DNA of 64,000 nt from Dyadobacter sp. Leaf189 (GTDB lineage: Bacteria; Bacteroidota; Bacteroidia; Cytophagales; Spirosomataceae), in assembly GCF_001424405.1 (NCBI RefSeq), contig NZ_LMPS01000001.1:1981999-2045998 (forward strand). The letters are read 5' to 3'. Every line of letters starts with the position of its first letter. The first letter of the stretch is position 1. The notes under the pieces are model-generated. The model searched no databases, had not been told where the DNA came from, and saw only the letters and a program-made list of their open reading frames with translations. Positions 8,405-17,099 of the stretch are shown here, in pieces. Position numbers and translations under genes: made by a program.

Positions 8405-10189
8405 ATGAAAAGATTTTTGGTATTAATGGGCTGCTTGTCGGCCTGGCTGGTGGTCGGCTGTACCGGCGGGCGGGACGCAAGCGAGAAAGTTTACGCGCAG
8501 TTTCTGGAAGATCTGAACACGCTCATTGCGAGGAATGAAGACTTCCTCGGTTATGTACGTACCAGCTCCGACAAAACTGAATTGCAGGAGAAGTTTCTCG
8601 AACTCAGGCTGCATTACAAGAAAACGGAGGCTTTTGCCGAGTACTTTTTTCCTACCACCGTCAGGCTTGTAAATGGCGCGCCGCTGGATGAGGTGGAGGA
8701 TGAGGAAAATGCCGTTTTTGAGCCGGGCGGCTTACAAGTGATCGAGGAGCTGATTTATACAGACGAGCCGCTGGATCGTGAAGAGCTGATCCGCCACGTT
8801 CGGAAGTTGCAGGTGAACAGCAAGCGGATGAAAATGTTATGGGCTGATATCAGGATCACGGACTCGCATGTGCTGGACGCGATCCGGCTGGAAATGTTCA
8901 GGCTGATTTCGCTCGGTATCTCCGGTTTTGACACACCGGCATCGGGCAATGCGATCGCCGAAAGCAGAGTGGTGCTCCTCGCTGCGGAAGACTATCTCGG
9001 CTTTTATAAAAATACATTGCCGGAAGTTGACCAGCTGCATGAGCGTATTGAGAATGCTGTCAGGTTTTTAGATCAGAGTGAAAATTTCAACAGTTTTGAC
9101 CGGGCGGCATTTATCACCGAACACATCAATCCTTTTTGCGAAGCCCTGCATGAAAACCAGGTGCTGGCATCTATTCCGTTCAGTAAAGACCGCAAGTTGC
9201 TGCGCAGCGATGCGGCGACCCTTTTTGAGAAAAATGCATTTGATCCAGAAGCAATGGTCTCGGTGAGCCGCTTCAGTGCTACCGCAGACCGTGTCGCACT
9301 GGGAAGAAAACTCTTTTTTGACGCACGCATATCGGGCAATGGGAAAACAAACTGCGGCTCCTGCCACAATCCGGCGCTCGCTTATACTGACGGACTGAAA
9401 ACAAGCAACGGCGCGACCGACAATCCGATCCTGCGCAATGCACCCACAGTAATGTATGCGGCTTTGCAGCAAAATTTGTTCTACGATTTACGTTCACCTT
9501 CCCTGGAAGACCAGGCTGCGGACGTGATCCACAATACCGACGAAATGCGCGGGTCTTTGAAGGAATTTACGCGCTTACTCACTGCTGACAAGGAATATCG
9601 CACGCTCTTTGAAAGAGCTTATCCCGAGCTTGACAGTATCCGTCCGGTTTTTGTCCAGAATGCGCTTGCCACTTTTGTCCGCTCGCTCAGCCCGTTCAAT
9701 TCTCCTTTCGACAGGTATATGCGCGGCGAGAAAAAAGCGTTGACTGACAGTCAGGTGGCGGGTTTCAATGTATTTATGGGCAAAGCCAAATGCGGTACCT
9801 GCCACTTTGTGCCGCTGTTTAACGGAACCGTGCCTCCGGATTACCAGCGCACGGAATCGGAAGTGCTCGGTGTCACCAGCAATGCGGATTTTGTACACCC
9901 GGTGATGGACACGGACAAGGGCAGGGGCAAGTACAACCGTTTTCCGCAGTGGCAGCACGCATTTAAGACAAGTACGCTCAGGAATATTGCGAAAACCGCG
10001 CCTTACATGCACAATGGCGCTTATGCGACTTTGCAGCAGGTTATGGAATTTTATAACGAAGGGGGAGGAGCAGGATTGAAAATCAGCGTACCTAACCAGA
10101 CGCTGGCTGCTGATAAGCTGAATCTGACGCCGAAAGAGATAGCGCAGGTGATTGATTTTCTTGAAAGTCTTACCGATCAGCCTCAATAA
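8405..10189 (+). CDS. Di-heme cytochrome c peroxidase (MauG/CcpA family) with N-terminal imelysin-like domain
   Basis: A 594-residue lipoprotein (MKRFLVLMGCLSAWLVVGC, Cys19). Residues about 25-290 form a helical region with the run LRLHYKKTEAFAEYFFP and GGLQVIEELIY; this N-terminal extension is common in Bacteroidota peroxidases and resembles imelysin domains, though that link is inference. Residues about 295-590 are the di-heme peroxidase: CGSCH at 317-321 and CGTCH at 463-467 bind two c-type hemes, and APYMHNGAYATL near the C terminus is a family hallmark. It likely reduces peroxide in the periplasm with electrons from cytochrome c, or carries out a MauG-like oxidation. Its 3' end overlaps the convergent MOSC gene by 20 bp. 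Confidence 0.9.
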   Translation: MKRFLVLMGCLSAWLVVGCTGGRDASEKVYAQFLEDLNTLIARNEDFLGYVRTSSDKTELQEKFLELRLHYKKTEAFAEYFFPTTVRLVNGAPLDEVEDEENAVFEPGGLQVIEELIYTDEPLDREELIRHVRKLQVNSKRMKMLWADIRITDSHVLDAIRLEMFRLISLGISGFDTPASGNAIAESRVVLLAAEDYLGFYKNTLPEVDQLHERIENAVRFLDQSENFNSFDRAAFITEHINPFCEALHENQVLASIPFSKDRKLLRSDAATLFEKNAFDPEAMVSVSRFSATADRVALGRKLFFDARISGNGKTNCGSCHNPALAYTDGLKTSNGATDNPILRNAPTVMYAALQQNLFYDLRSPSLEDQAADVIHNTDEMRGSLKEFTRLLTADKEYRTLFERAYPELDSIRPVFVQNALATFVRSLSPFNSPFDRYMRGEKKALTDSQVAGFNVFMGKAKCGTCHFVPLFNGTVPPDYQRTESEVLGVTSNADFVHPVMDTDKGRGKYNRFPQWQHAFKTSTLRNIAKTAPYMHNGAYATLQQVMEFYNEGGGAGLKISVPNQTLAADKLNLTPKEIAQVIDFLESLTDQPQ

Positions 10190-10991
10190 CCAACACGGAA
10201 TCTCCTGTGCTGACGGTACCCGTTCCCAGCCCGATCACATTTTGACCAAACCGGATTTTCTTGTCAGACCTGCGGTAGCCGGCCAGCGTTTTAAGCGGTT
10301 CGGGACTGCGGTGGCCGGTTTGCTGGTCAACCGTCACTACCACGCACCTTTCGCAGGGAGATACTACTTCGAAATTAATGCCACCGATCGAGATGTTTTT
10401 CCATGAATCTTCTTCAAAAGGCAAAGTGCCGGCGACTACAAAATTCGGACGAAAACGGTCCATGGTTACCGGGTGAACGAGCCTGCTGTTCAGATCGGCA
10501 AGGGAGGCTTCGGAGATGAGGAGAAATGGGAAATCATCGGCAAAGCTGACCCGCTTTTGTTCACTTCCGAGTCCGGGCGGCGAAAGGCGCGAGGAGGATT
10601 CCGGGAGTTTCACAAGCTGTACTTTCCTTTGCAGCTGTGCGGAGAGCCATTTATCGGCCTCGTCAGATACCGTGCAGGCGGTTAACCTGTCTTTCCAGAT
10701 CTTGATGCTTTTCTCCTGATCAGTAACAGGATCAAATGGTACCTGAATGCAGTTCTGCGGATTGTTTTTATCAAAAATCTCCAAACCTCCGGCATGTACC
10801 GCCACACCGATCAGTGCCATTCTGTTGTGCTCGCGCTGGGTCAGGAAAATGCCGTTTTCATCAACAATCAGCCAGTTGCGGTCCCATTGCAGCCCACGCT
10901 CTTCCACCTGTGCCGCATTTAGTTTTACCCCGCCAAGCGACTTTACCGGATAAATCCATATTTCAGAAAGAGTGGCAGGGGTATCTGTCAT
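10170..10991 (-). CDS. MOSC domain-containing protein (YcbX/mARC-like)
   Basis: A 273-residue protein. The N-terminal beta-barrel (MOSC_N) shows IYPVKSLGGVKLNAAQVEERG and RNWLIVDENGIFLTQRE. The MOSC domain follows with DRFRPNFVVAG, a conserved SPCERCVVVTVD containing the Cys (about residue 215) that ligates the molybdenum cofactor in mARC/YcbX proteins, and a C-terminal IRFGQNVI. Family members reduce N-hydroxylated compounds with electrons from a flavoprotein or ferredoxin partner. It has no fused 2Fe-2S domain here. The start overlaps the stop of the FAD gene by 4 bp (ATGA), so the two are translationally coupled; the FAD protein may be its reductase (inference). Confidence 0.9.
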   Translation of the reverse strand: MTDTPATLSEIWIYPVKSLGGVKLNAAQVEERGLQWDRNWLIVDENGIFLTQREHNRMALIGVAVHAGGLEIFDKNNPQNCIQVPFDPVTDQEKSIKIWKDRLTACTVSDEADKWLSAQLQRKVQLVKLPESSSRLSPPGLGSEQKRVSFADDFPFLLISEASLADLNSRLVHPVTMDRFRPNFVVAGTLPFEEDSWKNISIGGINFEVVSPCERCVVVTVDQQTGHRSPEPLKTLAGYRRSDKKIRFGQNVIGLGTGTVSTGDSVLVIEADR

Positions 10992-12712
10992 AGGCTTGTC
11001 TCGGCGATCTTTTCAGCGATGAATTCAGATGCCTGCTCGCAGAAGTCCAGCCCTGAATAATCGGGATTATGACCGCCGATATAGGGTACCGCCATGATAT
11101 ATACGCGCTCATTGGGCGCACCGTATTCATTGACGATCTGGAAGCAATCATTGATTGCCACGCCGGGTACTTTCAGGAAATAGTCGCCCACTGCATTGCG
11201 GACAATCCTTTTATCGCCTTCTTCCAGCATTTTGAACGCAACTTCTTGTGACTGGAACCGCTGATGCGCCTCACTCACCGACTTTTTCATCAGCAAACCT
11301 TTAAATGGGAATTCTTCAAATGGAAAGGCTTTCTGTCCGGAACAATCGACGAATGTGCGGAACGTCTTGCGGTACGTTTTTCCATCCTCACCCGTGTATT
11401 TGTAAATGATCCCGCCTGATTTCTGCGGTATGGTTTCGCCGTCGTGACCTACTGATATGATATCCAGCTTTCCTGCTTCATGCAATGCAAATAACTCGTC
11501 GCAGGAGCTTTGCGGCACAAATGCGATCACTGTGGCAATGAGCGGTTTTAAAACCGTTTCCAGTCGCAACATATCTTCGGCAGAGAAGTATTTCGCAGGG
11601 TAGTTGAGCAGGAAGCTCAGTTCGGCCAGCATTTCTTTCCAGTAAATGGACTCGCGCTGTTCAATGGACTTCAGAGCTTCATTATATTCTTCCCTGAAAA
11701 GCTCGAATGGCGGTTTCCCTTCGCGCATATCCATGGCCATTTTCACGAATTCCTCCATCGTCAGGTTCTTGATTTTGCGATAGATTTCGGGATGTCCATC
11801 GCGGAAACCTTCCTTAAAGTTCTTTTCAAAAACATAATCCAGCGGCAGGAATCCATTATTTTCCTTCCTTTTCTTGATAACCTCTTCCTCGGTGAGCAGG
11901 GATTTGCCAGTTACCTGCGGCTCTTCCAGGTGGAACCTGATCGCAGGCAGCAGCCCGTTCCTGGAATGCATCATGATCTTGAAACGTGAACTTTGCTTGT
12001 CGCCTTCGTAAACGAGCTTGTTTTGTTCGTCGCAGTAAAAGCGGCCGTTCTGCCTCGCCAGCGTCCTGATCGCGTCTATCGCTGTCAGCGAAGCTCCCTT
12101 GATGGCGACGGTGTGGTTCAGTTTCAGTTCCAGTTTTGAAGGAGGATAGGGAGAGTCGAAGTATCCTTCAATCTTCCCTTCGTGCCTGGCCGGCCATTTG
12201 TGCCCGGTGCTGATCACCACCGCGTCAAATTCCTTCGGCTCGCTTCCTTGGGTTTCAATGAGGACCGTCTGTTGCGTGGGGTAATCGGTGATATCCGAAA
12301 CCTGGCTGTTATAATGTACATTGGTCTTTATTCCTTTCTTATCGGCTTCTGCTTTCAGGAGCTGGAACTGGTCAGACAGATACTCGCCAAAAAGCAGTCT
12401 AGGCAGAACGTGGTACTTGTTGAATTTAGTAGGATCAATGCTGAACTGAGAGAGCCGGCTTTCGGGAACCGTTTTCATCCATTCCTGGATGGTCGTGACG
12501 AGTTCGGGAATTTCGTTACCTGACACGTTTGTGATATGTTCACGATTGGCGCCCTGTTTGCTGTACGGCATGCCGGCGCCGAGGGTTTCTGTTTTTTCAA
12601 AAATATCGATATCGTAGCGGGTCTTCGATCTGACCAACTTTTTATACATAAAAAGGCCGCTTGGTCCGCCTCCGATAATCGCAATGCGCCTCCGCGCTTT
12701 TCTCAGGGTCAT
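10988..12712 (-). CDS. FAD/NAD(P)-binding oxidoreductase
   Basis: A 574-residue cytoplasmic flavoprotein with an N-terminal dinucleotide fold (RRRIAIIGGGPSGLFMYKKL, residues about 8-27) and an acidic end to the second strand (DIFEKTETLGAGMPYS). VVISTGHKWPARHEG and VAIKGASLTAIDAIRTLA mark the second nucleotide-binding region typical of the NAD_binding_9/FAD-NAD(P) family. No membrane segments or signal peptide are visible. It lies upstream of and overlaps the MOSC gene by 4 bp, suggesting a two-gene redox unit; the AraC regulator gene ends 74 bp upstream on the same strand and may be cotranscribed. The substrate is unknown. Confidence 0.88.
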   Translation of the reverse strand: MTLRKARRRIAIIGGGPSGLFMYKKLVRSKTRYDIDIFEKTETLGAGMPYSKQGANREHITNVSGNEIPELVTTIQEWMKTVPESRLSQFSIDPTKFNKYHVLPRLLFGEYLSDQFQLLKAEADKKGIKTNVHYNSQVSDITDYPTQQTVLIETQGSEPKEFDAVVISTGHKWPARHEGKIEGYFDSPYPPSKLELKLNHTVAIKGASLTAIDAIRTLARQNGRFYCDEQNKLVYEGDKQSSRFKIMMHSRNGLLPAIRFHLEEPQVTGKSLLTEEEVIKKRKENNGFLPLDYVFEKNFKEGFRDGHPEIYRKIKNLTMEEFVKMAMDMREGKPPFELFREEYNEALKSIEQRESIYWKEMLAELSFLLNYPAKYFSAEDMLRLETVLKPLIATVIAFVPQSSCDELFALHEAGKLDIISVGHDGETIPQKSGGIIYKYTGEDGKTYRKTFRTFVDCSGQKAFPFEEFPFKGLLMKKSVSEAHQRFQSQEVAFKMLEEGDKRIVRNAVGDYFLKVPGVAINDCFQIVNEYGAPNERVYIMAVPYIGGHNPDYSGLDFCEQASEFIAEKIAETSL

Positions 12713-12786
12713 AAAGTTTTTGATAGAGTCAGTTGTGTTCCATTGTATGTATATAAAAATTGATCCAGGAGTAAACTAACCGCGAA

Positions 12787-13641
12787 TCAGCCCTTGCTGA
12801 CACAGAATTCTTTGCCCAGGAAATCCTGCACAAACTTTCGGGGAGTTGTGGAAAGGTAATGGCGGAAGTCGCGGATCAGGTGGCTTTGATCGTGATAGCC
12901 AAACTGGTCGACGACGGAAAGCCAGTCAACCGAGCTCCCGTCCTGCTGAATGAATGCAATAACCTGTTTGAAGCGCAGGAAACGGGCGAGCTCCTTAGTC
13001 GAGAACCCCATATATTTTTGGAAACGCATCTGGATCGTACGCGTTGAAAGATCCGCGTCAATGGCAATTGCCTTGGAGGGCTGCGCATTGCCGGATCCCG
13101 GTTGCTGCGAATCACCAAGCAACAACTGCGCTTCTGCATCGGGCTCTCGTATGAAGATATTGCCATAGTCGATCAGTACATTCATGCGGCTTTCCAGCGT
13201 ATGAAGTGGCTTCAATATCTCCCAAAGTTCCCTAAATCCGCCGATACCCAACATTACATCCGGGTTCCTGATCACCTCACTTTCCATGGTATCCACCGGA
13301 ACCTGGAAGAGCCTGTAAAATCCATTGGGCCTGAATACAACGACCATCAGATCAGCTTTTGGCAGCAGCTCATAGTTCATCATTTTACGCAATGGTCCCG
13401 CTACGGCGACCTGTTCGAGCATTTGGCTTTCCGCCGCTTTGTCCCCGAACGAAACCTTGACCGGCTCGCTAAAATTGAAAATCAGCATCATTTCCAGGCT
13501 GGGTGACAAATGCTGCGTCATCGTAGCAAAGTCTTCCGGCGTGCGGATACAGTATACGTGCTTGATCACGTCGGACAATTCACCTGCCACTTCAAAATGC
13601 CTGCCAATTGGCTGCGGAGGTACATTGCCGGTATCTTTCAT
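12787..13641 (-). CDS. AraC-family transcriptional regulator with DUF6597-type N-terminal domain
   Basis: A 284-residue protein. Residues about 10-170 resemble the DUF6597 ligand-sensing domain (LSPSLEMMLIFNFSEPV, VVVFRPNGFYRLF). Residues about 185-280 carry the AraC DNA-binding region: LSTRTIQMRFQKYMGFSTKE for the first helix-turn-helix and FGYHDQSHLIRDFRHY for the second. It is divergent from the NmrA-type gene at 13746 with 104 bp between, the usual arrangement for a regulator and its target, so it probably controls that gene and perhaps itself. The inducer is unknown. Confidence 0.9.
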   Translation of the reverse strand: MKDTGNVPPQPIGRHFEVAGELSDVIKHVYCIRTPEDFATMTQHLSPSLEMMLIFNFSEPVKVSFGDKAAESQMLEQVAVAGPLRKMMNYELLPKADLMVVVFRPNGFYRLFQVPVDTMESEVIRNPDVMLGIGGFRELWEILKPLHTLESRMNVLIDYGNIFIREPDAEAQLLLGDSQQPGSGNAQPSKAIAIDADLSTRTIQMRFQKYMGFSTKELARFLRFKQVIAFIQQDGSSVDWLSVVDQFGYHDQSHLIRDFRHYLSTTPRKFVQDFLGKEFCVSKG

Positions 13642-13700
13642 GCGTTTTTATAGTTGGCGTGCGTTTCGTTTTCTTACAATTTCCGCAGCAAGCAGGCTCC

Positions 13701-13708
13701 TAATTTTG
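13701..13708 (+). promoter_or_regulatory. Candidate -7 box upstream of the NmrA-type gene
   Basis: TAATTTTG matches TAnnTTTG, 37 nt before the ATG at 13746, in the intergenic region shared with the divergent AraC gene. No clear -33 partner was found. Confidence 0.35.
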
Positions 13709-13745
13709 GTAAAAAATAAATCAAAACCATAAACTTTTACCACAA

Positions 13746-14624
13746 ATGGAAACTGCAAAATCACCCAAAATCCTGATCACCGGCGCAACCGGAAACATTG
13801 GCAAGGAACTTACGCAATACCTGTCCGGCAAAGGCACCCCGTTCCGTGCAATGGTGCGTTCACTGGATAAAGTGAATGCCGAATACCAACTGAATGCAGA
13901 ATATGTAACAGGCGATTTCAACGACGCGCTGTCGCTTCAAAGTAGCCTCACCGGTATCGAAAAAGCATTTCTCCTCACAAACTCTTCCGAACTCGCAGAA
14001 GCCCAGCAGCTGCGTTTTGTAGAGCTGGCAGTGAAAGCGGGTGTAAAACACATTGTCAAACTCTCGCAATGGGCCGCAGACCTGCATTCGCCGGTTAGGT
14101 TTTTACGCTACCACGCCGCAGTGGAGCAGGCCATTATTGAATCCGGGGTGAAGTACACATTCCTGCGCCCGAACTTGTTCATGCAGGGACTGCTGGAATT
14201 CAGGGATACCATTCGTTATCAGGACCAGTTCTTCGGAGCGATCGGGGAGGCCAAAGTGAGCGTGGTGGATACCAGGGACATTGCCGCTGCTGCGGGTGAA
14301 GCCTTGACAAGCGCGGCGCACGAAAACAGGATTTACAACCTGACCGGCCCGGAAGCTTTGTCGCACTACGAAATGGCCGCGCAATTATCGGAAGCTGCCG
14401 GAAGAAACATTCGTTTTGTCGACATACCGTCAGAAGCGCTGCGCGATATGTTGCGGCACGTCGGCCTTCCCGATTGGCAGGCAGAAGGATTGATCGAAGA
14501 TTATGCACATTATAAAAGGGGAGAGGCGGCTTCGATTGAAACCGGCGTGCGGGAAGCAACAGGCCAGGAGCCCCGCAGCTTTAATGCATTCGCGGCAGAT
14601 TATACGGCTCTTTTTGCAAAATGA
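13746..14624 (+). CDS. NmrA-like NAD(P)H-binding oxidoreductase (atypical SDR)
   Basis: A 292-residue cytoplasmic protein with a Rossmann start ILITGATGNIGKELTQYL (GxxGxxG) at residues about 9-26 and a following basic stretch (AMVRSLDK) that favours NADPH. KHIVKLSQWAAD and YTFLRPNLFMQG match the NmrA/QOR2 branch of atypical short-chain dehydrogenases, where the classical YxxxK pair is lost. Members act as quinone oxidoreductases or redox sensors. It faces the AraC regulator gene, and the next gene (14716) encodes a paralogous protein in the same direction 91 bp downstream. Confidence 0.88.
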   Translation: METAKSPKILITGATGNIGKELTQYLSGKGTPFRAMVRSLDKVNAEYQLNAEYVTGDFNDALSLQSSLTGIEKAFLLTNSSELAEAQQLRFVELAVKAGVKHIVKLSQWAADLHSPVRFLRYHAAVEQAIIESGVKYTFLRPNLFMQGLLEFRDTIRYQDQFFGAIGEAKVSVVDTRDIAAAAGEALTSAAHENRIYNLTGPEALSHYEMAAQLSEAAGRNIRFVDIPSEALRDMLRHVGLPDWQAEGLIEDYAHYKRGEAASIETGVREATGQEPRSFNAFAADYTALFAK

Positions 14625-14715
14625 AAAAATGGCAATCCCGAAGTGCCAGCGTGCCGGGAATAGTATTTGCTGTTTTGCTGAGAAATCAGGGGTTTTTCAC
14701 ATAACTGAAAACGAT

Positions 14716-15585
14716 ATGCATATCATACTGGGAGGTACCGGTCACGTAGGTTCAGCTGTTGCCAATGCATTGCTCAGCAAAGGGGAGCCGGTGACCATTG
14801 TAACGCGAAATGCGGAAAATGCATCAGCTTTCACCAACAAAGGAGCGCAGGTAGCAATCGCTGATGTTTTTAATAGTGAAGATTTGAAGCGTGTTTTTGC
14901 AAAAGGTAAAACACTTTTCCTGCTCAATCCGCCCGCATTGCCACATACTGATACGGTAGAAGAGGAGAGAAGGAGCTTAACCTCCATTTTTAAAGCGATG
15001 GACGGTTCCGGGTTGGCGCGCATTGTGGCGCTGTCAACTTACGGGGCGCAGCCTGGCGAACACATCGGCGACCTGGGTACATTATACGAAATGGAGCAGG
15101 CGCTGGGGCGGCAAACCATTCCCTACGCCGTTATCCGCGCAGCCTATTATATGAGCAACTGGGATATGTACATTGACCTGGCTAATCAGACAGGCGAACT
15201 CCAGAGTTTATATCCAGCTGATTTCAAGATCCCGATGGTCGCGCCCGAAGATATCGGTGCGCTCGCGGCTGAGCTGCTTACAGGTTTTGACAAGAATGCA
15301 GAAATGCATTATGTTGAAGGTCCTGAGAATTACAGTTCTGGCGATGTAGCAGCCGCTTTTTCTCAAAAACTGCAAAAAACAATAACTCCGGTAGAGGTAC
15401 CTCAACAGGATTGGCGAGGGTTTCTGAATGGCGCAGGTTTCTCGGAACCGGCAGCTGAATCACTTGCAAATATGAGTGCGATTACATTGAGCAGATCGTA
15501 CGAAGTGACGTTGGAGCCGCACCGTGGCAGGATTACTTTGCACGAATATATCGGTAAACTTATGCCTTCGCAGGTGACTTTTTAA
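14716..15585 (+). CDS. NmrA-like NAD(P)-binding protein, second copy
   Basis: A 289-residue protein. The frame is open to 14503 inside the previous gene, but the ATG at 14716 starts directly at the Rossmann motif MHIILGGTGHVGSAVANALL, so it is preferred. VTIVTRNAENASAF follows beta-strand 2, and RIVALSTYGAQ and YAVIRAAYYMSNWDMY match the NmrA/HSCARG type. The sequence is clearly diverged from the 13746 gene; the pair may come from an old duplication. Its stop overlaps the convergent regulator gene by 4 bp (15582-15585). The substrate is unknown. Confidence 0.87.
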   Translation: MHIILGGTGHVGSAVANALLSKGEPVTIVTRNAENASAFTNKGAQVAIADVFNSEDLKRVFAKGKTLFLLNPPALPHTDTVEEERRSLTSIFKAMDGSGLARIVALSTYGAQPGEHIGDLGTLYEMEQALGRQTIPYAVIRAAYYMSNWDMYIDLANQTGELQSLYPADFKIPMVAPEDIGALAAELLTGFDKNAEMHYVEGPENYSSGDVAAAFSQKLQKTITPVEVPQQDWRGFLNGAGFSEPAAESLANMSAITLSRSYEVTLEPHRGRITLHEYIGKLMPSQVTF

Positions 15586-16922
15586 AAGTTGCCTGCGAAT
15601 TCTTTTCCAGATTTAATGTCTGTCAGCGAAACTGCATTGATGCTGCCAATGCCAGAGAATGAAATGCTGACGCCATAAATGCGGTGCAGCGGGCGCTGGT
15701 AACCGCCTTCGTACACAAGTTTATCGTTGATGTACAGCCTGGCGCGCTTATTTTCGATCCGCAGCTGCAACTTCCCGCCTGCACGAAAATCTGCGCCGAG
15801 GAAGTCCAGTCCGTTCTGCTTGCCGTCTTTGGTGATCTCCGAAAGTTGCAGTTTGGTCCAATGCAGGCAGCCCGGCTTCATCACATCCACCACGTGCCGC
15901 GCAGACTCTCCGAAAATCGTCAGCTGTACCTGTGAGCAACGCACACCTGCGCGATCGGCTGAGGTTTGTATGCTGGTTACAAGATTGAAATTGTCGCCAT
16001 CGATCTCCGTGGGCTGGCTGTTGATGAAATCGACAAAGAAAGTACGGTTTGTATCTACACCAGCACGCGCCACTTCTCCGGCGCTCACAAAATTCTTCCC
16101 GCCTTTAAACAGCCCGGGTATCTCAACAGGATATACGCGCGTGGTATCATGCATCATATCTGCCGTAGCGGTCCACCCATTTGAGTGCAGATACACGACC
16201 GAGGAGTCAAGTACCTGTTTGTTGAGTTTGAGAAATGCATAGTACCTGCCCGGACGTTCGTAGTAATGCGTTACAACGCTATCGGCCTGCGACAATGCAG
16301 CTTTCCTTCCGTCGCCGAATTCCAGGTAGATCCGGTCGGACGAATCTTCATACTGGCCGGCCCCGGCAATGGAAAATACGGCCGAATGCGGATTGCCTCC
16401 CACGGGATTGCGGCAGACCAGGCGGGCTGCCTCCACCGGCGTTCCGTACCGTGCCGCATAATACTCCGCAGCGCTGATCAGCACGATAAGAAAGATCAGG
16501 CCAAGCACGATTTTGAGCGCATATCTTCTGGAAACCGGCTTTTTTGCTAATTGTTTTTGCTCCCGGTTTCCATGAACAGGCACTTCGGTCACCATCGCGG
16601 CGGGGATCGAAACGGGTTGTGACGAAATTGGTTTTGCCTGCGTAAAACTCTCCCAGTCGCGATAGCCGATGTAGCTGGCCAATGCGTCGCGGGTTGCCTT
16701 TTGCGGATAGTAGCGGTCTCCGGTTTTGATTTTGCCGAAAATGCGTTTCAGCGTATTGGGACTGATCTGTACGTGCGTCTTCTTGTAAAGGATACTGCTC
16801 AGCCGAATGTAGTCGCTGTTTGTCCATTCCGGAATATCAGGCTTGCCATAGATCTCGCTGATCAGCTGACACCCGTAGTCGAGGTGGTCTAACTGGCTGG
16901 TCTGACCTTGTCCATTCTCCAT
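15582..16922 (-). CDS. Membrane-spanning putative regulator: N-terminal HTH-like domain, TM helix, PKD-like and LamG-like sensor
   Basis: A 446-residue protein with one strong transmembrane helix at about residues 133-152 and no signal peptide, so residues 1-130 should be cytoplasmic. That part contains ISPNTLKRIFGKI...ALASYIGYRDWESF, a pattern recurring in Bacteroidota proteins and resembling a helix-turn-helix (function inferred). Outside the membrane, residues about 175-255 look PKD-like (YLEFGDGRK, VTHYYERPGRYYAFL), and residues about 270-440 form a beta-rich region ending in a LamG/3-keto-disaccharide-hydrolase-like segment (LQLRIENKRARLYINDKLVY). It is divergent from the SusC/SusD operon at 17100. 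A one-component sensor of an extracellular glycan controlling that operon is an attractive but unproven reading. Confidence 0.65.
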   Translation of the reverse strand: MENGQGQTSQLDHLDYGCQLISEIYGKPDIPEWTNSDYIRLSSILYKKTHVQISPNTLKRIFGKIKTGDRYYPQKATRDALASYIGYRDWESFTQAKPISSQPVSIPAAMVTEVPVHGNREQKQLAKKPVSRRYALKIVLGLIFLIVLISAAEYYAARYGTPVEAARLVCRNPVGGNPHSAVFSIAGAGQYEDSSDRIYLEFGDGRKAALSQADSVVTHYYERPGRYYAFLKLNKQVLDSSVVYLHSNGWTATADMMHDTTRVYPVEIPGLFKGGKNFVSAGEVARAGVDTNRTFFVDFINSQPTEIDGDNFNLVTSIQTSADRAGVRCSQVQLTIFGESARHVVDVMKPGCLHWTKLQLSEITKDGKQNGLDFLGADFRAGGKLQLRIENKRARLYINDKLVYEGGYQRPLHRIYGVSISFSGIGSINAVSLTDIKSGKEFAGNF

Positions 16923-17020
16923 AATGCTTTTACTCTAAACTCCTGATATGTAAAGGTTTGTCTTGTCCATAATTTTGTACACCCAGCTGGTCAAGCGCTT
17001 TTTCGGATCACCGTATTATG

Positions 17021-17034
17021 CAAAATTATATTTG
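17021..17034. promoter_or_regulatory. Overlapping divergent -7 boxes between regulator and SusC operon
   Basis: On the plus strand TATATTTG (17027-17034) matches TAnnTTTG, 65 nt before the SusC ATG. On the minus strand TAATTTTG (complement of 17021-17028) also matches and points to the membrane regulator gene. The two boxes share two bases. A further plus-strand TAATTTTG lies at 16970-16977. Confidence 0.4.
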
Positions 17035-17099
17035 CTAACTCAAATTTCTCATTTCTACCAGGTTCGCGGATCTGGCCTAAACCTAAATATCAGAAAAAT

